Source: Chamaecrista fasciculata (lineage: Eukaryota > Streptophyta > Magnoliopsida > Fabales > Fabaceae). From it: a stretch of DNA of 64,000 nucleotides. The notes under the pieces were generated by a model. That model did no database searches, was not told where the DNA came from, and saw only the letters and a list, made by a program, of their open reading frames with translations. Below, piece after piece: positions 10,194-21,782 of this stretch. The translations under genes and the position numbers were made by a program. How positions within the stretch are numbered: the first letter of the stretch is position 1; each line of letters starts with the position of its first letter. Location of the stretch: NCBI GenBank assembly GCA_003254925.1, contig QANZ01015695.1, positions 48,103 through 112,102 of the forward strand, in the 5' to 3' direction.

Positions 10194-12317
10194 GGGTAAA
10201 TTGCAGTTTTGTACCTGTGGTTAGGGGCGATTCCACTTTGGTACCCTGAAAGAAAAATTTTTGCAGTTTGGTGCCATGTGGTTTGCTCTGTTAGCGAATT
10301 GGTCCCCTGTGCTTTATTTCCGTTAGGATTTAAGTCCTTTCCCTTTACTAAAAGGGATCAAAACATAAAGAAAACAGAAACTAAAGAGTACATTATGTAA
10401 TTTTACTGTTGAGTTGAAATTAATTATAAAAGGATCTTTAGAATTCTAATATTATAGAATTTTCTCCTTTTCATAAGATTTCTTTTGAATTGGTCCTAAC
10501 TTAATTACACTTTAATCCCAAAAGTTTATAATTTTTATCAAAATAGTCCTTAGAACCTCAGAAGACAAATGAACATATATGATTTATCAAAAAATCCCCA
10601 TATTCAAAAGACCCTTTTATAATTATTTTCAAAAGACTCTTTAGAATTCTAATATTTTCAAAAGACGCTTTGCGTGGGTTAATAAAAATGTTAGATTTAT
10701 GACTCTAATTACTCTAATTAAATCTTGTTGGCATGGTTTAATTGTTGTTATTTTTTCTTGTAAATTAAAATTTTAGGTAAGTTGGATTCTAAGAGTTTAG
10801 AGGTTAGAATATATTTCAAGGGTCAATGAATACTTACAAATATTTATAAATCACCTTAAATAAAATACTCACATTGATAACAATATTTCAAGGCTCAATG
10901 AACACTTCTCCATATTAAAATCCTTTAACCTTGGGCCAAAAAAAAAAAAAAACAAGAAAAAAATCCTTTAACCATTTTAAGCTTAAGTGTACCCGCTTTT
11001 AGGAAATATATATATCCTTACTCNAAATTTTCATTCAAGTACACTACAAACAAATCAAAACCCCCCAAATTTTTCCAAAATCAATTTCCACAAATCAAAA
11101 AGCCTCTCAACAACAAAATCATCATCCTAACTGGTATATGTATATGTATGGGGCCACATTCATACTACGAATGGAGCTTCAATCAAAACATTCAACAATT
11201 TCAAGACGTCCTAACAACATTCACGAATCCATCTTCGTCTTCTTCCCCAATCGCCTACTCTGACCATCTCGACAGTTACCTCACCGAACCCACCTCTCAC
11301 AACATCGGAAGCGCCTCCGGCAGTTTCCAGAACGACGGCCTTCTCGCCGGCGTCGGAGATGCTGCCGGAAGCAGCACCAGCGACGCCGAGTTCGGATTCT
11401 CGAGACTTGAAGGTCGGATTTGAAGGTTCCTTTCCATCTGAAGGGTTGGAAAGGTGGTTTGTATAGGAAGGGTTTTGGAAAAGAGGGATCGATTGTTGCC
11501 CGAAACTGTGAATGAGATTTCTGCAGAGGGTTTTTTTGTAATTTGGGACTTCTAAGGATGGGTTCCGATTTGAATCTGGGAAATCGGAAGATTGATTAAG
11601 AGTTTGGGTTGGGATTTGATCTTGAATTTGTTGAATGTTTTGATCTGAAGCTCTATTCGTAGTATGAAAGAACATCAGAGGAGACTCATGGTGGCTCGCT
11701 GGCAGCTTCTGACGGTGGCCGGACGTCGACGAACCTGCGACCGTGGTGGAGGACGAAGGGAGAAAGTGAGAGTGTTAGACTCAATTAGTGAGTAAAAATG
11801 GGAAAGAGAGAGTCGGATTGGGGTTTTTAATTGCTGGTGGGATCATTCTGAAAGTTTTTGGAAGTTTAGGATGCTCATTTGTCTTTTGAGGTTCTAAGGA
11901 CTATTTTGATAAAGATCATAAACTTTTGGGATTAAAGTGTAATTAAGTCAGGACCAATTGCAAAAAAATCTTATGAAAATGAGAAAATTCTATAATATTA
12001 GAATTCTAAAGACTCTTTTATAATTAATTTCAACTCAACAGTAAAATTACATAATGTACCCTTTAGTTTCCGTTTTTTTTATGTTTTGATACTAAAAGGG
12101 AAAGGACTTAAACGCATAAGAGAAGACTTGTTGGGAGGTTTTTGACATTTTAAGGTGGTCACAATCACATTTTCCGTTAAATCCTAACGGAAATAAAGCA
12201 CAGGGGACCAATTCGCTAACAGAGCAAACCACAGGGCACCAAACTGCAAAAATTTTTCTTTCAGGGTACCAAAGTGGAATCACCCCTAACCACAGGGTAC
12301 CAAACTGCAATTTACCC
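10194..12317. mobile_element. 2.1-kb fold-back (long terminal inverted repeat) element
   Basis: The ends are GGGTAAATTGCAGTTT and its inverse. The left arm (10194 to about 10577) matches the right arm (about 11872-12317) inverted, over roughly 380 bp at high identity. The right arm has about 65 bp extra (about 12112-12178) that the left arm lacks. A second internal inverted pair, CATACTACGAAT at 11159 and its complement near 11668, brackets a GC-richer core. The core has a serine-rich 91-codon frame (11148-11423, +) and a 154-codon frame (-). Neither is recognised; they could be captured gene sequence. Flanks are poly-T, so the target duplication cannot be read. Mutator-like or another fold-back class is possible. 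Confidence 0.8.
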
Positions 12318-12803
12318 TTTTTAAAACTATATTATTTAGCGTTCACACTTTTAAAACGAATTTCAAACAATTATTAACATCACTAGCTCTCGTAGTCTAG
12401 AGGTTACAAAGCATCAAGTCTGTAATTGGATACTTAATGACCAATCCCTGGACGATACTCTTCACAAATGTTAATAAGTCACTTGTTTGAAATTAAAATT
12501 TTGTGAACTTCCATGACAAGTATCATGGCATACCCACATGCTTTAATTCAAGCAGCTCCATGGTGAATTACCATGAATTAGACTTAGTGGAAAGTCCGGC
12601 AATTAAACACACCGCCGATTCAGTGTTTAAGATCTTGAAATAATATGCAAAATATATTTATTTATTTTTTTCATTTTCATTTTTTTTAAAGAACACACGT
12701 AAACAAACAATTTCATACTTAATAAACTATTTTTCCCCCACACTGTATTCAAAACATATTAATCACAATATAGGTGGGAGACAAAACAAACAATCCGGAA
12801 AAC
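12318..12803 (-). repeat. Retroelement sequence 3' of the gag-protease frame
   Basis: Read on the minus strand this follows the gag-protease ORF. It includes CAGTGTGGGGGAAA, a purine-rich motif common downstream of gag-pol in Athila/Tat-type elements. No reverse transcriptase is present. The left border abuts the fold-back element. Confidence 0.4.
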
Positions 12804-14582
12804 TTACGGGGGCTTGAAAAGTTCTTTGAAAATTTTCATTAAATTTCTTCTCACCTTCATGGCATGAATCAATTCTTTAACACTCAACTTACCACAAGCT
12901 TTCTTCTGAGTTCGGGTAAATTTACTATTATCGTCCTCTTTGGCAAATGATTTTCTAATTTTTACTTTCGGACGATGTCTTACTCGAACTAGCTTACCAT
13001 CCCTTTTACGAACGCCTTCAATTTGAAATTTCCATTTCTTGTACCGACGAACAGACATACCTGCATCAATTTTAAAAATTAAATTGTATAAATTTCGCAG
13101 GTTAAATGGAATGGAAGTAAGATTAGGGAAAGGAAATTGAAGTAAGGTGAGAGGATCTTTAATCTTAGAGCGAGCAAGCTCTTCTCTTGGCGGTAAGGTG
13201 GGCTCTAGCAGCTTATCAACTCCTACAAAATCAACAGAAATACCTTCATCGGAATTATTAGTATTTTCATTACTACAGACATTCTCACAATCATTATTAG
13301 AGGAAGAAGCAAAAGAAGCACTATCAAAGGCATGCACAACATTAACATCTAGAAGTGAGTAATCCTCATTTGGATACCGCATTGCTTCATACATGTTAAA
13401 ACTAATCTTTTGATCTCCCACCTCCATTGTGATAGACCCTTCTTTCATGTCAATCATGGTCTTTGCAGTTCTTAAAAATGGTCTACCAAGAATTAAGGTG
13501 GAATCCTGCATTTTGTTTTCATCCATATCAAGAACATAAAAATCATTAGGAAAGACTAGCTCTTTAACTTTGACAAGTACATCCTCAACTATACCTTGGG
13601 GTTTTCTACAAGTTCGATCAGCCAACTGTAAAATCATACTTGTGGATTTAAGAGTCTTAATTCCTAAGCATTCAAAAACAGATTTAGGCATTACATTTAT
13701 TGCAGCTCCCAAGTCAAGCAAAGCACCATTAATTGTTACCTTGCCAATTGTACAAGGAATAGTGAAAGATCCAGGATCTTTACACTTAATTGGAAGTTGA
13801 GGTTTGAATAATGCGGAAACATTCGAACTCACTTGCACCTTTTCATTTGGTTTAAATTTTCTTTTATGGGTGCACAGGTCCTTCAAGAATTTAGCATATT
13901 TTGGGACCTTTTTAATCAAATCAATAAGAGGAATGTTCACTTCTAATTTGCTAAACAATTCCAAAATTTCCTTATCTTGTTTATTTTCTTGTTGCTTTTT
14001 ACTCAAAAGATAAGAATTTGGAAAAGGAAGATCTTTTATACATACCTCTTTACTTACCTGGTCAGAGGCTCCTTGATTGCTTGCTTTCTCCTTCCTTTCA
14101 GATTTGTTGGCTGTTTTTGGCACTTCTTCTTCTTTCTCTTCATGGTCAGGTTCAGATGTTGGCAGAGAATTCTCCTCTTTCTTCTCAATATTACCTTCAT
14201 CAGCACTTGCTTTAGGGCCTTCAATCTTCTTTCCGCTCCTTAGATTTATCGAATTGACTGCCTTTGGATTGATGACTGTATTAGAAGGAATGCTTCCTTC
14301 TATTCTTGCTCGTTGGTCGCTTATGTCATTGGTGAATTTAGTGACAAATTCACCAAGATTTTCATGTTTTGTTTTAATGAGCGACATTTCATTGAGAAGA
14401 ACATCGATTTTGTTATTCATACCTTTTTCTACTTCAGATATTCTGTAATCTGACCTTTGGGAGCATTCATCTATTCTTCTCAAAATAAGCTGCAAGTCAT
14501 CATTCTTATTGGAGCTGGATTGAGTAGGAACCATAACATTGGATGCAGAAGGTGTTGGAGATTGTGCCCTAGGGCCAATCAT
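12804..14582 (-). CDS. Ty3-type retrotransposon gag-protease ORF (592 aa), no reverse transcriptase
   Basis: An uninterrupted 592-codon frame on the minus strand, with ATG at 14582. Residues about 27-95 are predicted coiled coil. INPKAVNSINLRSGK at about residues 103-117 is the linker typical of Athila-like gag. The retropepsin-like domain is at about residues 270-400: GALLDLGAAINVMP carries the plant-type D-L-G active site, and ILGRPFLRTAKTMIDM is the second conserved block. Instead of reverse transcriptase there is an acidic/serine stretch and a lysine/arginine-rich tail of about 80 residues. The usual N-terminal gag domain is missing, probably cut off where LTR-like DNA begins at about 14587. 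It may be a non-autonomous gag-protease element. It is not a host gene. Confidence 0.85.
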   Translation of the reverse strand: MIGPRAQSPTPSASNVMVPTQSSSNKNDDLQLILRRIDECSQRSDYRISEVEKGMNNKIDVLLNEMSLIKTKHENLGEFVTKFTNDISDQRARIEGSIPSNTVINPKAVNSINLRSGKKIEGPKASADEGNIEKKEENSLPTSEPDHEEKEEEVPKTANKSERKEKASNQGASDQVSKEVCIKDLPFPNSYLLSKKQQENKQDKEILELFSKLEVNIPLIDLIKKVPKYAKFLKDLCTHKRKFKPNEKVQVSSNVSALFKPQLPIKCKDPGSFTIPCTIGKVTINGALLDLGAAINVMPKSVFECLGIKTLKSTSMILQLADRTCRKPQGIVEDVLVKVKELVFPNDFYVLDMDENKMQDSTLILGRPFLRTAKTMIDMKEGSITMEVGDQKISFNMYEAMRYPNEDYSLLDVNVVHAFDSASFASSSNNDCENVCSNENTNNSDEGISVDFVGVDKLLEPTLPPREELARSKIKDPLTLLQFPFPNLTSIPFNLRNLYNLIFKIDAGMSVRRYKKWKFQIEGVRKRDGKLVRVRHRPKVKIRKSFAKEDDNSKFTRTQKKACGKLSVKELIHAMKVRRNLMKIFKELFKPP

Positions 14583-15438
14583 TTTATGTGAAATGTTATG
14601 AACATTTGGATTAATTTATAGAGATATATTAATGTGTTATCATAATTAGCATGTTTACTATGATAATGTCCGTGATTAATTATGAGATAATTAATCTAAA
14701 TTTTGTCCCTGGTTAATTGTTTTTGTGGGAACGAAAATGAACTAAGACCAGCATGACCTCGGTGCATAGAGATGCATGCACTAGATGCTGGGACGAGAGT
14801 CATGGTGCGATTACGTAAGGGGTTACGAGTTGCTGGACTGACCCGGAGAGTCCTACATGGGTTTAGTCATCAGCTTGCCTCTCCTGTACACCTGTCGCGA
14901 TGCCTTAGACCTGAGGTCATCATTATTCCGGCGTTGCAGTTGTCAGACTTTGGCTTAGTCTAACGTTGCCCGTAACAGGGTAGCCATAAGGGCTAAGTAC
15001 AGGTTTGGTTGATTGTCGTGCTGAGGAATGTGGATTGGCCAAGATGGGATTTTGTCCCTCATTAGATGAGAGATATCTAACTGGCGCCCTCGATGAGTCT
15101 GTCCAAGGAAAGGAGTGGCCACTCAGGAAATTGGGACTTACTCAGGAAATCGAGAAAGTTGTGGTTTGGATTATGGATGACTTTCCTGTGCTTAATCCAT
15201 GACCAAGATATCGTAGGACAATAGGGTCTATGACATGGTGGTACTAAGGTTAAGTCGGTTTTGGTAAAAACGATAACTCACGTGGGTAGTCGAGATGGCT
15301 TGCTAGAGTCCGCTAACAACTTGTAGGTCATGGAGATGACTTGTTGCCAACTTCACGTGGGGCCTGCTGGGTCACACATGAGCAGGATCAGGACACCGTT
15401 TAAAAGGGACACGAATTAGGGTTAATTCGTGGGTCACT
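14583..15438. repeat. LTR-like sequence running into the N gap
   Basis: This block is less AT-rich than its surroundings. It starts TGTGAAATGTTATGAAC just outside the gag frame and has no long protein frame of note. Its composition and abrupt border suggest the LTR of another retroelement that truncated the gag ORF. The far end is hidden by the gap, so this is inference. Confidence 0.35.
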
Positions 15439-16008
15439 NNNNNNNNNNNNNNNNNNNNNNNNNNNNNNNNNNNNNNNNNNNNNNNNNNNNNNNNNNNNNN
15501 NNNNNNNNNNNNNNNNNNNNNNNNNNNNNNNNNNNNNNNNNNNNNNNNNNNNNNNNNNNNNNNNNNNNNNNNNNNNNNNNNNNNNNNNNNNNNNNNNNNN
15601 NNNNNNNNNNNNNNNNNNNNNNNNNNNNNNNNNNNNNNNNNNNNNNNNNNNNNNNNNNNNNNNNNNNNNNNNNNNNNNNNNNNNNNNNNNNNNNNNNNNN
15701 NNNNNNNNNNNNNNNNNNNNNNNNNNNNNNNNNNNNNNNNNNNNNNNNNNNNNNNNNNNNNNNNNNNNNNNNNNNNNNNNNNNNNNNNNNNNNNNNNNNN
15801 NNNNNNNNNNNNNNNNNNNNNNNNNNNNNNNNNNNNNNNNNNNNNNNNNNNNNNNNNNNNNNNNNNNNNNNNNNNNNNNNNNNNNNNNNNNNNNNNNNNN
15901 NNNNNNNNNNNNNNNNNNNNNNNNNNNNNNNNNNNNNNNNNNNNNNNNNNNNNNNNNNNNNNNNNNNNNNNNNNNNNNNNNNNNNNNNNNNNNNNNNNNN
16001 NNNNNNNN
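15439..16008. other. Assembly gap (570 N)
   Basis: Run of N. Any open frame across it is an artefact. Confidence 0.99.
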
Positions 16009-16225
16009 TTTTTTTTTCAAATTTAGGACTAATCTGTAATTTTATCCTTTTTCCAATATTTTTCAAAATTACAATTTTGGTCCAAAATTTTTTTTATAAT
16101 TTTCATTTTAGTCCTCAAATATTATGGTTTAGGGACGTTTTTGTAAATTTTGAATTTTTTTGGGGGGCATTTTGTAATTTTTGCAAAAATTTATGAAATT
16201 GCATATTTATCCCCTTTCATGAAAC

Positions 16226-16417
16226 TACGTAGTTTTGATACAAATTTGGGTTGGGTTGGGTAACCCATGGGTTTTACCCAATCCAACCCAAATTTTAATG
16301 GGTCAATTTTGAACCCAACCCATCTTAACCCATTATCTAAATGGGTTGGGTTTGAGTTGGTTAATTTGTTGTTGGGTTGGTTGGGTTGGTGGGTAATGGG
16401 TTGAGATGGCCACCCCT
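16226..16417. repeat. hAT-like MITE end rich in GGGTTGG/CCAACCC
   Basis: Arrays of GGGTTGGG and CCCAACCC in opposite orientation end in GGCCACCCCTA. This is the complement of the TAGGGGTGGC terminus seen in many plant hAT MITEs. The other terminus is not identified and may lie in the gap. Confidence 0.45.
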
Positions 16418-17291
16418 AGTATATTCTATTGTAGACAATCTTATTTTGAGATATTATCAATTTATCATGCACTAAATATAAATATCTCTATTAACAAAAA
16501 TTTGAACATAAATTCATTATGTTGTTAGAAAACGAATCCTTCGAAATGAGAGAAGTCACAAAGTTCAAAAATGATACTTCACGTATACACTATTTTAAAA
16601 GATCCACTTCTGAAATTAAGCATGTCGTGTGCATGACCTTCTGACGCTAAACACTTATTTTTACTCTGCCTTTAATTATTCGCTAACTTATAGTTGTGTC
16701 TATGAAATTCTCAAAAAGATGAATTAATCATCCTTGAAACAAATTATACGTTAGTATTTCCTGCTTTTGTATTAACATGATCAATTCATCCCTTTGATTG
16801 ATCCGCCAAAGGTGGAGTAAAACCTGTTTGCCAAAACCCTTTCAACAGTTCAATTCCACAATTTTAAGGAATGAATAATGAATTTAAGGTGGCAACTTGA
16901 TAAATTAGAGATAGGCACTAAGTTGGGTAAGAGATATGAGAAACTTTGGTTGAGAATAATTTGAAACTCTTAGAAACAGAGTTAAGTGGAATATAATGAT
17001 AAAGGTTGGCATGCTTCTCTGATACTAACATTATCTAACAAACTAGAACTAAGACATAAAACACTTGTACAACAATTTTGCGAGGCAAAGAGCCTAGAAG
17101 ACTTCAGATATATAGCATGGCCAAAAATGCAGTTGGAGAGTCATATAGCATCCATCCACACCCATAAGGGGAACTCAAAATTTATCAAAATGAACCGATC
17201 TTGCAGAAGAAAATATATAACTCGGATGGGCGAAAGAAAATTTCTTCATTTTTGTTTTCTGCTCGCTTGAAAGATTGATTGAAGACCAACT
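16418..17291. other. Intergenic, nothing recognised
   Basis: This lies downstream of the mini-RNase III gene. Its 3' UTR (minus strand) must extend into the upper part. A 94-codon plus-strand frame at 16986-17270 has no family signature. Confidence 0.5.
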
Positions 17292-20200
17292 TTATCCATT
17301 GTTCTGCCAGCCAGTCTGAAATGGGAAAGAAAACACAAAAATGACTGAGTCAACTAATGATTCAACATCAAAATGTCATGCAATAGCCTAGTGGTGATGG
17401 TCCGACTTAACAAGTGAGCTAGAATGCAAGGACTTTCAGACTGTGGAAGAGGAAGGACTCCGTTTCTCAGACTTAAGTGTTTTATCAGCAACATGTTGCC
17501 ATACATTTTGTTTTTGGTCTGGAGATTGAGTACATTCTTCACACCAAAAAAATCGTTGCTTCATATCTTGAATTAACTTCATTTTATATTGTCTTACCAC
17601 GTACAAAGAGAGAAGTGAGATGCAGGAAAAGATACTACTTAACTATATGCAAAAGAAAAAAAAAAGTGCCATGTCAGAAGAGTGGTCTGACACGCAGAAT
17701 GAAAACATTCCACTCCTTGATTTTTCTATAGATAAGGAATGAAAACTTAAAGTAGAGGGGATTGATGGGCTATCTATAGATGATCTGAATTATGAAACTT
17801 ACTATCGCATCTTCCAAATTCAAACGCGCTGAAGAATCAATTGAGAATCCCAACTCCAACATTAGCTTTTCCAAGCGATTCACATTCGTCAAATAGAGAT
17901 AACCAATCTAGTTCAATAAATCTGAGTCAGAGACAAGCCTGAAAACAAGTCTAAGAGTTTCAAGGCAATAATTTTTTATTTAAGATATTCCAAAAAATTA
18001 TTTGGTTCAATTGCAAATCAATAATGTTTGTGTAGCAACTCAATAGCTAACTGAAACAGCAAAACAGAGTGATGTGACAAATTGCACTAAAACATCCTCA
18101 TGATAATGAAAATACATTTGTTTATATTACCAAATAGATTTTGTTGGAAAGAATAATGCTGCCAGGCAGTAGAACTAGGGTGTGTCATGTGTGAGTGTAC
18201 AAATATATCATGCATTATTAATTATATTTTAACTCAAACCATTGAGATAATAGTTTTAAGTGCTGCGGTTATCATTGTAGGACAAACTATATTAAGCAAA
18301 ACAGATAAAATTAAAGAATACTCAAAAAATTGGAAACTTACTAATGTTTCCAGAGAAGATGCTCTGTTATATACAGCTGCACCAGCACGCTTCTTTGTCC
18401 GTGTTTTGCTTGAACCAATGTTCTTTCCCCATCGAAGCACATCCCTGCAACAAAAGTTTCTAAAAGTTTTAAGCCAAAAATAGAAAATTTTGCAACCTGT
18501 GTTCCAAAAATAAAACCAGAAGAGTTATGCAATCATTATACCCATGTTTGAATGCTACAATAGTACATAGAAGCTTAAAATAGTAGTACATAGGGCTTTG
18601 AAATAGCAGACATAAAAACCCTATTTAATGACCCCAAAAGGCAAGTAAGCTTTAGTAGGATTGTTTATACAATTCCAATTCACAAAATTTGCTACGGTAC
18701 GCAAGGAAGCCTTTTCAAAGTTCATAAATGCAGTGGCAAAGATCATAGGTTGTATCTGAAGAATCTTCAAGTATTATAACATAAGCAGTAAAAAGAAATG
18801 AGAGCGATAAAATGCTTGGTATAAAATCTTCTAACCTCTCCTGATCTGATAAAAAACTACTGTTCATAAGCTTCTGAAGCAATGCATCCTGAAAAGCAAC
18901 AAGCGAGAACTACTTGTTACACATATCATTAGAAATCAATGTTTTTCACAATGAGTAGCAATCAAACACAAAGAACAAGTAGAACATCATTAGCCAGCCA
19001 AAGCCAAAATTCATAAAAGTTTTGCTTCTGTGGATTAAATTTCAAAGTTCCAACCTTAAGAATGTCAGAACATTTCTTCTTTAAAAAAGTGAAAAAAAAA
19101 AAGCATTACCTTAATAAATAGAAACGGAAATGTTATAGGTGAGAAAGGAAGAAAAGAGGAATAGCTAGTATAAAATGCTTAGATACAGCAAGCTCTCATT
19201 TAAAGTTATAACAACATTTTCCTCAAGGAAAAATTTACAAATTTCCAAACAAAAAATAAGAGGATGGAAAGGGAACAAAATCTTAGATGCAATGCAACGC
19301 TTAGTTATGGAAAGAGCTCTTTCGAAGGAGTAAATGATGTACTACTGAGATGAAAAAATGTCTATATGTCACTTTTATTGCAGAAATTGGTAGCTAATAC
19401 CTAAGAAACTGGATGTAAGGTTTGTACAAAAAAGCAAAAAAGAAAAAGAAAACCTAATCAGAAATTTTTATTCGATTGATTCAATATGTAATATGCCCAT
19501 CAAAATTCTCCCCTGTTCCCAACTTAAACGATGTCTTTTTCCACAATTTAAAGCATAGCTCATTAACATATTCCATAAATAACTTCTGGAGAAGTTAGAA
19601 AAAAAAAAAAAAAGCAGCAAAGGATATCATACTTGAGCTTCACATCGCACAACTGCCATCACACGATCATTGAATTCTTCAATACTTAGTGGAGGAAACA
19701 AAAAGTGCCTGCGAGCATATAGCTGCACATTTCAGAAACAATGAAGATAAGACATCTAGGAAAAGTAAAGTTCATAACAATTGTTGGAATTTCAGAAATT
19801 ATGATATAAACTAGGCTAGCTTGTTCATTTTGACATAATTGTGATAAAGTTTGAAAGTAAGATCAAAATTATTAGTGTTATATTATTTACCCTTTAAAAG
19901 GCTCTTGAATTTTGCAATTCAAAGCATGTTCTATTATCTCCACTCTAACCCCCAGAGCATACATGTAGTATTGCTCCAAGAGATGTTTCTAAGAAACTTT
20001 TGTGCATCAATAATGTACATCTTTACTCTTTGCATGGTACATGAATAGCTTAAGCAGTTTAGCACATCTCTTCACTGTCTGGGACTACTTCATATTTAGT
20101 GTGTGGAGGGAACTTGTTCTGGGTCAAATTGGCAAACCCAAAAGCAGATTACAGAAACATACAAAACTTAAAAGAGACAAGCATTTCCTACGTCTCCTTT

Positions 20201-21782
20201 TCTTGCAAATCATTCGTATAAGTGTAGTTTTATTTTAGTAGAAGTAGAAATCTATGAAAGAGAAAAAAGAAGTAGAACTGGGAGAAGGATAAAATATCCT
20301 CCAACATAGACAAACATGAAACAAAGCTAGAACACAAAGAGGCTAAAAAGGCAACATAATTATACATATTCTCTTCATATCAGAAATAAAAATGTCCATG
20401 AAACAACCATGTGTTGAGCACTAGACAGAAGAAATAAACACAGTTCTATTATAAAAATTGCTGGGACAAAGAAGAAGTGAACCTCATATATGCAATCGCC
20501 AATATATGCTAAGGATGCAGCATTGAATACAGATCGGGGCTTCTCCACTTTTGGAGGACTTGGCAACCATCTCTCATATCCCAAGTAGGTGTCATCTTGC
20601 TCTTCCATTTTCCCTATGAAGCAAAGTTTAAATAAGCCCTTTCTGCAATAATTTAAAGTCTTTAGACAAATTCTTAGAAAGACAAAAATTGGAAAATGAA
20701 ACAGTACTGAGGAAACATCTTAACAGGATTAAAATGTATCAAAAGTGAAAACTATGAAGATTGAAGAAAGTACTGATATTCAAACTAAATTCGGTAAAAA
20801 CACCTTTTTGGACCCCAACTTTACATTAATTTTAAATTTCGTTTCTAAAGTTTATTTACTGTCAATTTTGTCTCCAAAATTTTATATTTTAATCAATTTT
20901 ATCATTTGCACCAACTGTATCCAATGAATTAATGGGAAACTTCACGTGACATGTAATGTAAAATTGCTAGAAAGAAAATAAATCCCAACTTCACGTGACA
21001 TGGAGCCTTAATTCATTTGATGATCGATCAAACTGAAATTTTGACATGAAATTGACTAGTAAACAAATTTTGGGGATGAAATTGAAAATTTATGTAAGTT
21101 TGAGGACAAAAAATGCCTTTGCCTTCAAAGAAACTCTTTATCTTTCATGACATAGAACTAGAAAGAGCCAGCAGAGAAACCAACACATAACCTGGTTCAA
21201 ATCTTACAATAATAAATCTGTTAAGAGCATAAACACGAAAGCATATACAATCAATCGACTTTAGGCGCTTCCTAAACGATACCCATCTACCAAACTTAGC
21301 TAAAATAAACATCAATTGAAATTATATGACCAATTATAAGTATATACTGCTGCAGTATCAACAATTCTCCTTACATTTTAATTCTAAAATGCAAAACCCC
21401 CTTCTCATATTTTCATAATTGAGCAAAAATAACCAACTATAAAGAGAATTTCCCTATAAGCGATACCTTTACTGGCGTCAGGGTTGTTGCGCTTGAGAAG
21501 ATCAGAAACGTACTTTTCCGTCCATGTAGTTGAGACCGATGAACTCAGATAAGGAGACGCTTTAGAAGTTTTCGGTGTCTGTGTGAGAGTGTTGCTGTTA
21601 CTGTTCTTCTTGAGCTCTCTGGGTGCGTTGGGATTGTAAGTAAGCCTCTGTTCTGTGTCCCATGAAGCTCTCACGCTCACTGAAGAAGAGACAGAGAGAC
21701 TTTGCATTTTACGCGTCGCATGAAGGAGATAGGAGCTCTGTGAATGTGAGGTACAAGCGTTGGACGCCATTGTCAACAACAT
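17292..21782 (-). CDS. RNC3/RNC4: Chloroplast mini-ribonuclease III (seven coding exons, 273 aa)
   Basis: Exons (plus coordinates): 21467-21782, 20483-20613, 19633-19722, 18836-18888, 18342-18444, 17803-17907, 17292-17315. All junctions are GT-AG and in phase. The N-terminus is serine-rich, as for a plastid transit peptide; in-frame ATGs lie at 21782 and 21770. The RNase III fold begins with SVFNAASLAYIGDCIYE, whose YIGD contains a catalytic Asp. It continues LYARRHFLFPPLSIEEF, VMAVVRCEAQDALLQ, DVLRWGKNIGSSKTR and SSLETLIGYLYLTNVNRLE. There is no dsRNA-binding domain, as in Mini-III enzymes. In Arabidopsis the RNC3/RNC4 pair matures chloroplast 23S rRNA and removes intron RNA. The last exon encodes only seven residues and is the least certain part. 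It is divergent to RH20. Confidence 0.9.
20795..21122. repeat. Fold-back MITE in intron 1 of the mini-RNase III gene
   Basis: The ends pair ACACCTTTTTGGACCCC with GAGGACAAAAAATGCCTT inverted. The centre contains AACTTCACGTGACATG twice. It lies wholly inside the 853-bp intron 20614-21466. Confidence 0.55.

Noticed and set aside
11148-11675. A genuine host gene in the GC-richer core
   Set aside because: Both frames are low-complexity, overlap on opposite strands and lie inside a fold-back element without splice partners.
15400-16196. Open frames of about 200-255 codons spanning the N run
   Set aside because: Nearly all codons are N; they are gap artefacts.
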